Shown: in pieces, positions 7,678 to 13,978 of the stretch
Layout of the letters: each line of letters opens with the position of its first letter
How positions within the stretch are numbered: position 1 is the stretch's first letter
Assembly: GCA_030626365.1 (NCBI GenBank)
Contig: DAOUPC010000028.1
Location: 1-14,055 of the forward strand
Length of the DNA: 14,055 nt
Direction of reading: 5' to 3'
Source of the DNA: Paracoccaceae bacterium
GTDB taxonomy: Bacteria; Pseudomonadota; Alphaproteobacteria; Rhodobacterales; Rhodobacteraceae
Notes under the pieces: generated by a model
The model's input: the letters and a program-made list of their open reading frames with translations, nothing else
Told to the model about the DNA's origin: nothing
The model's database searches: none
Translations under genes and position numbers: made by a program

Positions 7678-8571
7678 TTAACGCAAGGCAGGAATTTCCG
7701 GTAATTTGTCTTCAATTTCGCCAGTTGCACGGGTCAGGCCGGCAAAATCAAACAGGTTCGGGTCCAGCAGATGCGAAGGGCGCACATTCATCAGGGCGCG
7801 GAACATGATCTGACGCCGCCCGGGGCTGTTTACCTCCCAGTCATCAATGATTTTCTTGACCTGCTGGCGTTGCAACCCGTCCTGACTGCCGCACAGATCG
7901 CAGGGGATTATCGGATAATTCATCGCGTTGGCAAAGCGTTCGCAATCGGCCTCGGCCACGTGTGCCAACGGGCGATAGACAAACAGATCACCCGCCTCAT
8001 TGATCAGCTTGGGGGGCATGGTGGCCAGACGCCCGCCGTGAAACATGTTCATGAAAAAGGTTTCCAGAATGTCGTCGCGGTGATGGCCCAGAACCACGGC
8101 GCTACAGCCTTCTTCGCGGGCAATTCGGTAAAGATTTCCGCGCCTTAGCCGTGAACACAGCGAACAGAACGTCCGCCCCTGTGGCACCTTGTCGACCACG
8201 ATGCTGTAGGTGTCCTGGTATTCAATCCGGTGTTCGACGCCCATCTGTTTCAGGAATTCCGGCAGAACGGTTGCCGGGAAATTGGGCTGTCCCTGGTCAA
8301 GGTTGCAGGTCAGAATATCCACCGGCAACAACCCGCGCCACTTAAGTTCGAACAGGACCGCCAGCAGGGTGTAACTGTCTTTGCCGCCCGACAGACATAC
8401 CAGCCATCGCGCCCGCGGCGTGCCGGCGGAATGCGCGCCGGGTTCGATCATGCCATATTGTTCGATTGCCTCGCGGGTCTGGCGCACAATCCGTTTGCGC
8501 AGTTTCTTGAACTGCGTGGTTCGGGGGGCACCGGCGAACAGCGGGTGAATATCGTCTTTATCGTCAAACAT
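7678..8571 (-). CDS. ttcA: tRNA 2-thiocytidine biosynthesis protein TtcA
   Basis: TtcA adenylates and thiolates cytidine 32 of certain tRNAs (notably some tRNA-Arg and tRNA-Ser) in an ATP- and Fe-S-dependent reaction. The 297-residue protein has the PP-loop SGGKDS (61-66) and two CxxC pairs: C136/C139 (CSLC) and C224/C227 (CDLCGSQ). These provide the cluster cysteines of the family. LGHHRDDILET (161-171) is also typical. I chose ATG 8571, giving MFDDKDDIHP. A TTG at 8595 extends the frame by eight residues without a ribosome site. The gene is 65 nt downstream of yidD, probably in the DsrC-like/yidD/ttcA transcript. The window also encodes a tRNA-Arg(ACG), a kind of tRNA this enzyme modifies in enterobacteria, but the two genes are far apart. 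Confidence 0.95.
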   Translation of the reverse strand: MFDDKDDIHPLFAGAPRTTQFKKLRKRIVRQTREAIEQYGMIEPGAHSAGTPRARWLVCLSGGKDSYTLLAVLFELKWRGLLPVDILTCNLDQGQPNFPATVLPEFLKQMGVEHRIEYQDTYSIVVDKVPQGRTFCSLCSRLRRGNLYRIAREEGCSAVVLGHHRDDILETFFMNMFHGGRLATMPPKLINEAGDLFVYRPLAHVAEADCERFANAMNYPIIPCDLCGSQDGLQRQQVKKIIDDWEVNSPGRRQIMFRALMNVRPSHLLDPNLFDFAGLTRATGEIEDKLPEIPALR

Positions 8572-8636
8572 GCCCGGCTTTAGCCGAGTTCCCAAAATCG
8601 GGCAAGAGCGCGCGATTGGTTCGGGGCGCTCGCGCC

Positions 8637-8873
8637 CTATGGGTTGTCCTTGGGCCCCGGCACCGGGTCATAGCCATCCCCGCCCAGCGGGTGACAGCGG
8701 CCAATGCGCCGGGCAGCCAGCCAACTGCCTTTGAGCGCGCCGTGTTTTTCAAGGGCCTCCAGCGTATAGGCGCTGCAGGTTGGTTGATACCGGCAGTTAA
8801 ACCCGACCCACGGGCTGAAAACCAACCGATAGGCCCGCACGGGCAGGGCAATGACATGTGCAAACAGGTTCAA
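8637..8873 (-). CDS. yidD: Membrane protein insertion efficiency factor YidD
   Basis: YidD is a small amphipathic protein associated with the inner membrane that helps YidC-dependent insertion. Its core is clear: the FSPWVG region, CRYQPTCSAY (27-36) and GRCHPLGGDGYDPVP (58-72), with three conserved cysteines. The frame is open back to a GTG at 8996 (119 residues), which is long for this family. I prefer the TTG at 8873: it has AAAGGTGG a few nt upstream and gives a normal 78-residue protein beginning with the amphipathic NLFAHVIALPVRAYRL segment. An ATG at 8927 is possible but lacks a ribosome site. The start is therefore uncertain and the identity is firm. It lies between the DsrC-like gene and ttcA, whereas in many bacteria it directly joins rnpA and yidC. 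Confidence 0.9.
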   Translation of the reverse strand: MNLFAHVIALPVRAYRLVFSPWVGFNCRYQPTCSAYTLEALEKHGALKGSWLAARRIGRCHPLGGDGYDPVPGPKDNP

Positions 8874-8951
8874 TTCGCCACCTTTACGCTTTGTGGGATC
8901 GGCATCTAACGGCCAGCCAGTTCCCATATAGGTGTGCGGGGCAGATTTCTC

Positions 8952-8987
8952 TACCCTGCTCACCGCTCTGTTAACCGTCCTGTTAAC
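8952..8987. repeat. Three imperfect 12-bp tandem repeats upstream of yidD
   Basis: On the plus strand the units are TACCCTGCTCAC (8952-8963), CGCTCTGTTAAC (8964-8975) and CGTCCTGTTAAC (8976-8987). The last two differ at two positions and the first is more diverged. They lie in the 135-nt gap between the DsrC-like stop and the preferred yidD start. If yidD instead starts at GTG 8996, they encode a VNRT-VNRA-VSRV repeat. Function is unknown. Confidence 0.55.
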
Positions 8988-8999
8988 TGTGCGCACAGT
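8986..8999. repeat. Perfect 14-bp palindrome after the DsrC-like gene
   Basis: ACTGTGCGCACAGT is its own reverse complement and begins 10 nt beyond the DsrC-like stop codon, next to the 12-bp repeats. It has no T-run, so it is not a typical intrinsic terminator. A protein-binding site or a short RNA hairpin is possible. Confidence 0.5.
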
Positions 9000-9008
9000 G
9001 GCTGAGGC

Positions 9009-9347
9009 TTAGTACCCGCCCTTGCGGCGGCTTTCGGCCAGGCCGGCAATTCTGCCGCCTTGCTTAGAGGGATCGCCCGGAAACAGTTCGTACAGTTCCT
9101 TTTGCGAAACCTTTTCGCCCCAGGCCGCCGTCATTGCCTTGCCGATTGCGCGGGTGTTGGGCTGGTTCTCGCGGTTTTCAAAGTATTCTTCGCGCAGATA
9201 GTTGATCAGATCCCAGTGCCGTTCGGTCAGCTCGATATTTTCGCCAGCGGCTATGGCATGTGCAAGGCCCTCGCTCCAGTCGTCGGGGTTGGCCAGGTAT
9301 CCGGCCTCGTTGGTCTCGATCGTTTTGCCTTCAAATTCAATTGCCAC
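9009..9347 (-). CDS. DsrC/TusE-fold protein lacking all cysteines
   Basis: This 112-residue protein has the DsrC/TusE family pattern throughout, including FEGKTIETNEAGYL (5-18), DDWSEGLA (22-29), LTERHWDLINYLREEY (40-55) and LFPGDPSKQGGRIAGL (88-103). TusE relays sulfur to MnmA for tRNA 2-thiouridine and DsrC serves sulfite reduction; both use C-terminal cysteines. Here the tail ends ESRRKGGY and the protein contains no Cys anywhere, so it cannot carry a persulfide. It fits the cysteine-less members of the family, proposed in the literature to be regulatory (RspA). The GTG start has AGGAG eight nt upstream and the gene has its own promoter. It precedes yidD and ttcA. It may be annotated as TusE, but the classic chemistry is excluded by sequence. 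Confidence 0.9.
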   Translation of the reverse strand: MAIEFEGKTIETNEAGYLANPDDWSEGLAHAIAAGENIELTERHWDLINYLREEYFENRENQPNTRAIGKAMTAAWGEKVSQKELYELFPGDPSKQGGRIAGLAESRRKGGY

Positions 9348-9386
9348 GGTACGCTCCTTTGGTATTCACCCGGATGGGTCAAACAT

Positions 9387-9397
9387 TCAATAATTGA
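9387..9397. repeat. Short inverted repeat near the presumed transcription start of the DsrC-like gene
   Basis: TCAAT (9387-9391) and ATTGA (9393-9397) form a 5-bp inverted repeat with a one-base centre. It lies just downstream of the putative -10, about where transcription would begin. It could be a small operator, but five-base arms occur by chance. Confidence 0.25.
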
Positions 9398-9401
9398 GAT
9401 A

Positions 9402-9429
9402 TATTTAGCACGCTGTTCGATTCGGTCAA
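9402..9429 (-). promoter_or_regulatory. Putative promoter of the DsrC-like/yidD/ttcA transcript
   Basis: On the minus strand TTGACC (9424-9429) is followed after 16 nt by TAAATA (9402-9407), a good sigma-70-like pair in the 124-nt gap after rnpA. The expected start near 9395 leaves an untranslated leader of roughly 50 nt. The gap shows no obvious rnpA terminator. Confidence 0.5.
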
Positions 9430-9471
9430 GGTTTTCGTGACCTCAATACCGTCATGCAGGTGCAGGCGGGG

Positions 9472-9915
9472 TTATGGGCGGTCTGTATGCAGCTTTTTCA
9501 GCGCATATTTCAGATCACCCTGTAGCGCGTCAAATGGGCGCCCGGCGGTCGCATCACGGCGCCCGATCAACACATAGTCCCAGCCGGCAAGCCCAAGATC
9601 GGACAGAAGCAGGCGGGCGACTTCGCGCAGGCGGCGTTTGGCACGGTTGCGGGCCACCGCATTGCCGACTTTCTTGGAACAGGTAAATCCGACGCGGATG
9701 CCGGTTGCTTCGCCCGGTTCCCGTTTGCGGCCCTGCACCATCATGCCTGCGGTCCCCTGACGCCGTGCGCGGGCCGCACGCAGAAAATCAGCGCGCTTGC
9801 GCAGGATGGTCAGTGAGGTGGGGGGTGTTTGACTGGGGACTGGACAAGCGGAAACCGCCGGGGGCGCATTCCCGGTGGTGGCGGTGCCATCCTCGGGGGT
9901 CTCCGGCGGTGTCAT
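9472..9915 (-). CDS. rnpA: Ribonuclease P protein component (RnpA)
   Basis: RnpA is the protein subunit that assists the RNase P RNA in removing 5' leaders from pre-tRNAs. The conserved core runs from about residue 36 (LTILRKRADFLRA) to the C-terminus, with VGFTCSKKVGNAVARNRAKR (75-94) carrying the RNR signature (R89-N90-R91). Before it is a Pro/Thr-rich extension of about 35 residues with no recognisable fold. The start is ATG 9915; a TTG at 9924 is in frame and would add three residues, and neither has a good ribosome site. It lies 24 nt after the rpmH stop, the usual rpmH-rnpA pair, and is probably transcribed from the rpmH promoter. Confidence 0.95.
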   Translation of the reverse strand: MTPPETPEDGTATTGNAPPAVSACPVPSQTPPTSLTILRKRADFLRAARARRQGTAGMMVQGRKREPGEATGIRVGFTCSKKVGNAVARNRAKRRLREVARLLLSDLGLAGWDYVLIGRRDATAGRPFDALQGDLKYALKKLHTDRP

Positions 9916-9939
9916 GTCCGTCAATCGTATCGGTGAGCT

Positions 9940-10074
9940 TTAGGCGCTCAGCGACTTGCGGCCACGTGCGCGACGCGAGTTCAGGATTTTACGGCCGGCT
10001 TTGGTTGCCATGCGCGAACGAAACCCGTGGCGCCGTTTGCGTACCAGGTTCGAGGGTTGAAAGGTGCGTTTCAT
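9940..10074 (-). CDS. rpmH: 50S ribosomal protein L34 (RpmH)
   Basis: This is a 44-residue, strongly basic protein of the large ribosomal subunit. It begins MKRTFQPSNLVRKRRHGFRS, continues RMATKAGRK and ends RRARGRKSLSA, which is the L34 pattern over its full length. GGAG elements precede the ATG. It is the first gene of the rpmH-rnpA pair, with a good promoter about 90 nt upstream. Nothing unusual is seen. Confidence 0.97.
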   Translation of the reverse strand: MKRTFQPSNLVRKRRHGFRSRMATKAGRKILNSRRARGRKSLSA

Positions 10075-10144
10075 CGCTCCATCTCCGTATTTGCGGTTGG
10101 GGTGGCGCAGAATCGCCCTTGCCCAATGTGTTCGAAGCCCGTCC

Positions 10145-10171
10145 TCTAAAGTGACTGGCGGGGTAAGTCAA
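10145..10171 (-). promoter_or_regulatory. Putative rpmH promoter
   Basis: On the minus strand TTGACT (10166-10171) lies 15 nt from TTTAGA (10145-10150); read as TAGAGG, the -10 would have 17-nt spacing. The flanking GGGTTTGACTT context resembles strong ribosomal-protein promoters. The leader before the rpmH ATG would be roughly 60 nt. Confidence 0.5.
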
Positions 10172-10224
10172 ACCCTGTGGCGGTGGAATCCCCGGGTTTT
10201 GCAACAAATCCCCGCCAGACCCGG

Positions 10225-10238
10225 TTGAAATGTTTCAA
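10225..10238. promoter_or_regulatory. Inverted repeat TTGAAA-TG-TTTCAA, possible operator
   Basis: Two perfect 6-bp arms with a 2-nt centre lie in the 298-nt gap between divergent rpmH and the TVP38-family gene. The site is about 55 nt upstream of the rpmH -35 and about 135 nt before the TVP38-family start. It does not match the FNR consensus (TTGAT-N4-ATCAA). The rest of the gap holds the rpmH promoter; I see no convincing promoter for the plus-strand operon. Confidence 0.35.
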
Positions 10239-10372
10239 TCTCTGGTAAGGACGGTGATATCCCTCACATTTCTGCCGTCTTGCATCAAGGCCGCGTGATG
10301 GGCCTGTTGGTTCCCTCGCATGGGGGGCAGATTATGCATAGTACGTCACCATTGCCCCTTGGACCTGATATC

Positions 10373-11104
10373 ATGACCAATACCTCTAATATGCCAAAAC
10401 GTGGAATGGCCCGTTACGCGCCTTTGATCGCTATCGTGATCGTGGCGCTGGTGGGGGCCTTTACACTGGGTGACTACCTTAACTTTGAGGCGCTGCGTGA
10501 TAACCGGGCGGCGCTGCTGGCCTTTCGGGATCAGCATTACATGGTCACGGTGGTCGTTTTCATCGCGGCCTATGTTGCGATTGTTGCCTTTTCCCTGCCG
10601 GGTGCCACGATTGCCACGCTGACCGGCGGGTTCTTGTTTGCCACGTTCCCCGGTGCCCTGTTCAATGTTACGGGGGCCACCATAGGGGCCACGGCGATAT
10701 TTCTTGCGGCCCGCTGGGGGCTGGGCGCGCGATTGGGGGCCAGAATGGAAACCAGCGAGGGCAAGATCAAAAAGATCAAGGATGGCATTGATGAAAACCA
10801 GTGGGAGATGCTGTTTCTGATCCGTCTGGTGCCGGCCATACCGTTTTTTGTCGCCAACCTGTTGCCCGCTTTCCTTGAGGTGCCCCTGCACCGGTTTGTA
10901 ATCTCGACATTTCTGGGGATCATCCCCGGGACTGTGGTGTTCACCTCGATCGGGGCCGGACTGGGCGAGGTGTTCGCGCGGGGCGAGACACCCGATCTGG
11001 GGGTGATCTTTGAACCCCATATCCTGTTGCCGATCCTTGGCCTTAGTGTGCTGGCCGCATTGCCGATAATTGTTAAAGCCCTGCGTGGCGGAAAGGCCCT
11101 GTGA
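10373..11104 (+). CDS. TVP38/TMEM64 (VTT/DedA-like) membrane protein
   Basis: This 243-residue inner-membrane protein has a VTT domain, also called SNARE-associated/DedA-like; members are linked to lipid scrambling or transport, and the bacterial substrate is usually unknown. Hydrophobic segments lie near residues 15-33, 57-79, 82-113, 147-168, 176-201 and 217-236. The family signatures are GGFLFATFPGALFNVTGATI (85-104), RLVPAIPFFVANLLPAF (150-166) and the following FLGIIPGTVVFTSIGAGLG. ATG 10373 was chosen because the protein then begins with a short hydrophilic stretch followed by the first membrane helix. ATGs at 10298 and 10334 and a TTG at 10280 are in frame and cannot be excluded. Its TGA overlaps the next start by one base, so the two proteins are likely made in step. 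Confidence 0.9.
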   Translation: MTNTSNMPKRGMARYAPLIAIVIVALVGAFTLGDYLNFEALRDNRAALLAFRDQHYMVTVVVFIAAYVAIVAFSLPGATIATLTGGFLFATFPGALFNVTGATIGATAIFLAARWGLGARLGARMETSEGKIKKIKDGIDENQWEMLFLIRLVPAIPFFVANLLPAFLEVPLHRFVISTFLGIIPGTVVFTSIGAGLGEVFARGETPDLGVIFEPHILLPILGLSVLAALPIIVKALRGGKAL

Positions 11105-12522
11105 TGGAACGGATCAAGGCGGATGTGCTGATAATCGGGGCCGGTTCGGGTGGCTTGTCGGTGGCGGCGGGTGCCAGCCAGATGGGGGCCAGTGTTGTCC
11201 TGCTGGAAGGCCATAAGATGGGCGGTGATTGCCTGAATTATGGCTGTGTGCCGTCCAAGGCGCTGATCGCCAGCGCCAAGGCGGCCTATGCGCAGGCGCA
11301 TTCCGGCCCGTATGGCGTGGCTGATGTGACCCCATCGGTCGATTATGCCGCCACCAAGGATCATGTCCGTGATGTGATTGCCCGGATCGAACCAATGGAC
11401 AGTCAGGACCGGTTTGAGGGCTTTGGCATCCGGGTGATTCGTGAATTCGGCACGTTCGTATCCCCGACCGAGGTACAGGCCGGCGATTACCGGATCACCG
11501 CCCGCCGGGTGGTGATTGCCACCGGGTCGTCGCCTTTGGTGGCGCCAATACCGGGGCTGGATGCGGTTCCTTATGAAACCAACGAAACCCTGTTCGATTT
11601 GCGTGAACGCCCCGACCACCTGTTGATTCTGGGTGGTGGCCCGATTGGCATTGAAATGGCACAGGCGCATATCCGGCTGGGATGCCGGGTAACGGTGATC
11701 GAGGGGGGCAGCGCACTGGGTCGGGACGACCCGGAACTGGCCGCCGTGGTTCTGGACACGCTGCGCGCCGAGGGTGTTGAGATTGCCGAAGGGGCAATGG
11801 CCGCCCGGATCGCCGGTCAGGCCGGGGCGATTGAGGTCGAGGCCGCAGACGGGCGTATTTTCAAGGGGTCGCACCTGTTGGTGGCGCTGGGGCGCAAGAC
11901 AAACACAGAGCGCCTGAACCTGAAGGCCGGGGGGGTTGAGACCACCAGAACCGGTATCAAGGTGGACGCCGGCCTGCGCAGTACGAACCGGCGGGTCTAT
12001 GCCATTGGCGATGTGGCGGGGGGCATGCAGTTCACCCATGTGGCCGGATATCACGCCGGGGTCATCATCCGTTCGATGCTGTTTGGCCTGCCATCCAAGG
12101 CGGCCACCAACCATATCCCGCGCGCCACCTATTGCGACCCGGAACTGGCCCAGGTCGGCCTGACCGAGGCCGAGGCCCGCGACCAATACGGATCAAAGGT
12201 GGAAGTTGCGCGGTTCGATTTTCAGCACAACGACCGGGCCATTGCCGAACGTAAAACAACCGGCTTCATCAAGGTGATGGTGGTCAAATCCCGCCCTGTG
12301 GGGGTCTCGATCGTTGGCCATCAGGCGGGCGAGTTGATTGGCCTTTGGTCTTTGGTGCTGGCCAACCGGCTGAAAATGGGCCAGATCGCGGGCATGATTG
12401 CGCCCTATCCAACCATTGGCGAGATTAACAAACGTGTTGTTGGGGCCTATTTCTCGCCCAGACTGTTTGATAACCCTATGGTTAAACGTGTGGTTGGGTT
12501 TGTTCAAAGATGGATACCCTGA
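11104..12522 (+). CDS. FAD-dependent disulfide oxidoreductase (mercuric reductase/dihydrolipoyl dehydrogenase-like)
   Basis: This is a 472-residue class I pyridine nucleotide-disulfide oxidoreductase. FAD-binding GAGSGG (12-17) is followed by the redox pair C43-x4-C48 (GGDCLNYGCVPSK), ATGSSP (139-144), a second dinucleotide site GGGPIG (177-182) for NAD(P)H, YAIGDVAGG (299-307) and the dimerisation domain. At the position of the usual catalytic HPTxxE the sequence is YPTIGE (435-440), so the His is a Tyr. It lacks the MerA N-terminal metal domain and the C-terminal vicinal cysteines, so mercuric reduction is unlikely. ATG 11104 overlaps the preceding TGA (TGATG). Proteins fusing a VTT domain to this kind of oxidoreductase are annotated in other bacteria, which supports a shared role. 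The substrate is unknown. Confidence 0.92.
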   Translation: MERIKADVLIIGAGSGGLSVAAGASQMGASVVLLEGHKMGGDCLNYGCVPSKALIASAKAAYAQAHSGPYGVADVTPSVDYAATKDHVRDVIARIEPMDSQDRFEGFGIRVIREFGTFVSPTEVQAGDYRITARRVVIATGSSPLVAPIPGLDAVPYETNETLFDLRERPDHLLILGGGPIGIEMAQAHIRLGCRVTVIEGGSALGRDDPELAAVVLDTLRAEGVEIAEGAMAARIAGQAGAIEVEAADGRIFKGSHLLVALGRKTNTERLNLKAGGVETTRTGIKVDAGLRSTNRRVYAIGDVAGGMQFTHVAGYHAGVIIRSMLFGLPSKAATNHIPRATYCDPELAQVGLTEAEARDQYGSKVEVARFDFQHNDRAIAERKTTGFIKVMVVKSRPVGVSIVGHQAGELIGLWSLVLANRLKMGQIAGMIAPYPTIGEINKRVVGAYFSPRLFDNPMVKRVVGFVQRWIP

Positions 12523-12538
12523 CACAGGAAAGGGCACT

Positions 12539-13924
12539 ATGCTGAATTCGCTGTCAGGCCGGTTTCTGATCCTGACCACAGTCTTTGTGATGTTCGCCGA
12601 GGTGCTGATCTTTGTGCCGTCGATTGCGCGATTCCGCGAAGATTACCTGTTGGCGCGGCTGGAACGGGCGCAGATTGCATCGCTGGCGTTGCTGGCTGAC
12701 GACATGCTGGAAAGCGCGCTTGAGGCAGAGTTGCTGGAAAACGCCGAGGTGTTTAACGTTGTGCTGCGTCGGGATGAGGTGCGCCAACTGGTTTTGTCCT
12801 CGCCTATGCCCCGGTCCATTTCAACCACGTTTGATTTGCGTGGCGTAGGGCCTGCCATGCTGATTTCGGATGCGATGACCCGGCTGTTCACGCCCGAAAA
12901 CCAGATAATCCGTGTCATCGGGGCCCCGGTCCGCAAGGCGGGCCTGCTGATCGAGGTGACAATGGAAACCGCACCGCTGCGGATGGCGATGATCGACTAT
13001 GGCCTGCGTATCCTGCTTTTGTCGGCGGTTATATCGGTCTTTACGGCCCTGCTGTTGTTTGCGGCGGTGCGCCGGTTTCTTGTGCGCCCGATCAAGGTCG
13101 TTGTGGGCTATATGAAACGCTATGCCGCCGCCCCCGAGGATGCCCGGGGTATTATCCAGCCCTCGGCCGGGATCAGGGAGCTGCGCGAGGCCGAAGAGGC
13201 GTTGCAACAGCTTCAGATCGAACTGACCCAGGCGCTGAAACAAAAGGAACGTCTGGCGCAACTGGGCAGTGCTGTGGCCAAGATCAGCCATGATCTGCGT
13301 AACATCCTGACCTCGGCCCAACTGTTTACCGACCGGATCGAAACCAGTGAGGATCCGACCGTGCGCCGTCTGGCCCCCAAGCTGGTGAATTCGATCACCC
13401 GCGCCGTGTCGCTTTGTGAAAGTACGCTGGCCTTTGGCCGCGCCGAAGAACCGCCCCCGACGCTAACCATGTTCCCCCTGGCGGATGTCGTGCTGGACGT
13501 GATCGAAAGCGAACGGTTGGCCGCCCCGGATAACCAGGTGATCCTGACCGGGGATATTCCGTCGCAACTGATGATCCGATCGGACCCCGAACAATTGTTC
13601 CGGGTCATTCTGAACCTTGTACGCAATGCGCGTCAGGCCATCGTCGCCTCGGGTGCGCCCGGTACGATCACGGTTGGTGCCAGCGAAGACAGCGCAGCAT
13701 GGTGGGTTACCGTCGAGGATACCGGACCGGGGTTGCCTGCGCGCGCCCAGGAACACCTGTTTGCCCCGTTTCAAGGCGGCACACGCAGGGGTGGTTCGGG
13801 GCTGGGACTGGCGATTTCGGCTGAACTGGTTCGGGGTCATGGCGGGACGCTGGAACTGGGGCATACAGGCACAGATGGCACCCGTTTTGAGATTTGCCTG
13901 CCTAAGGGAGACGGCACAATTTAG
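12539..13924 (+). CDS. Membrane sensor histidine kinase
   Basis: This 461-residue kinase has a first membrane helix (about 8-27), a periplasmic region of roughly 125 residues with no family I recognise, a second helix (about 157-178) and a HAMP-like linker. A coiled segment (about 213-240) leads to the H-box AKISHDLRNILTSAQL with H251. The catalytic domain shows LNLVRNARQAI (359-369, N box), DTGPGLP (394-400, G1) and GGSGLGLAI (418-426, G2). The H-box has Asn-Ile-Leu where many kinases have Thr-Pro-Leu. The start is ATG 12539 with AGGAAAGGG five nt upstream. It lies 16 nt after the oxidoreductase, so it is almost surely in the same operon. No response regulator is present in the window; its partner must be elsewhere. 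Confidence 0.94.
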   Translation: MLNSLSGRFLILTTVFVMFAEVLIFVPSIARFREDYLLARLERAQIASLALLADDMLESALEAELLENAEVFNVVLRRDEVRQLVLSSPMPRSISTTFDLRGVGPAMLISDAMTRLFTPENQIIRVIGAPVRKAGLLIEVTMETAPLRMAMIDYGLRILLLSAVISVFTALLLFAAVRRFLVRPIKVVVGYMKRYAAAPEDARGIIQPSAGIRELREAEEALQQLQIELTQALKQKERLAQLGSAVAKISHDLRNILTSAQLFTDRIETSEDPTVRRLAPKLVNSITRAVSLCESTLAFGRAEEPPPTLTMFPLADVVLDVIESERLAAPDNQVILTGDIPSQLMIRSDPEQLFRVILNLVRNARQAIVASGAPGTITVGASEDSAAWWVTVEDTGPGLPARAQEHLFAPFQGGTRRGGSGLGLAISAELVRGHGGTLELGHTGTDGTRFEICLPKGDGTI

Positions 13925-13938
13925 CTGCGCTTTATGGG

Positions 13939-13966
13939 TTGCAAAGGCCGGACGCTATGGCTACAT
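13939..13966 (+). promoter_or_regulatory. Possible tRNA-Arg promoter
   Basis: TTGCAA (13939-13944) and CTACAT (13961-13966) are 16 nt apart in the short gap between the kinase stop and the tRNA, which would place the start a few nt before the tRNA. No terminator hairpin is visible after the kinase gene, so read-through from the operon is also possible. Confidence 0.3.
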
Positions 13967-13978
13967 GCCTGTCTCAGT

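Noticed and set aside
8575..8586. Hairpin CGGCT-TT-AGCCG just before ttcA
   Set aside because: Five-base arms with a 2-nt loop are too short to claim a regulatory structure without folding or conservation data.
8952..8987. Tandem repeats as a CRISPR array
   Set aside because: The units are only 12 bp, contiguous without spacers and imperfect, and no cas gene is present.
8986..8999. Palindrome as an intrinsic terminator of the DsrC-like gene
   Set aside because: There is no T-run after the stem on either strand, and downstream genes continue in the same direction.
10075..10372. Replication origin next to rpmH
   Set aside because: rpmH lies near oriC in some bacteria, but no cluster of DnaA boxes, AT-rich unwinding region or dnaA gene is seen here.
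10570..12186. Long minus-strand open frame (538 codons) opposite the VTT and oxidoreductase genes
   Set aside because: It is antisense to two genes with intact motifs, rich in Arg/Gly/His/Pro, with no domain visible.
11104..12522. Oxidoreductase as mercuric reductase (merA)
   Set aside because: No N-terminal heavy-metal domain, no C-terminal cysteine pair, and no mer regulator or transporter nearby. Only the general fold and the Tyr substitution resemble MerA.
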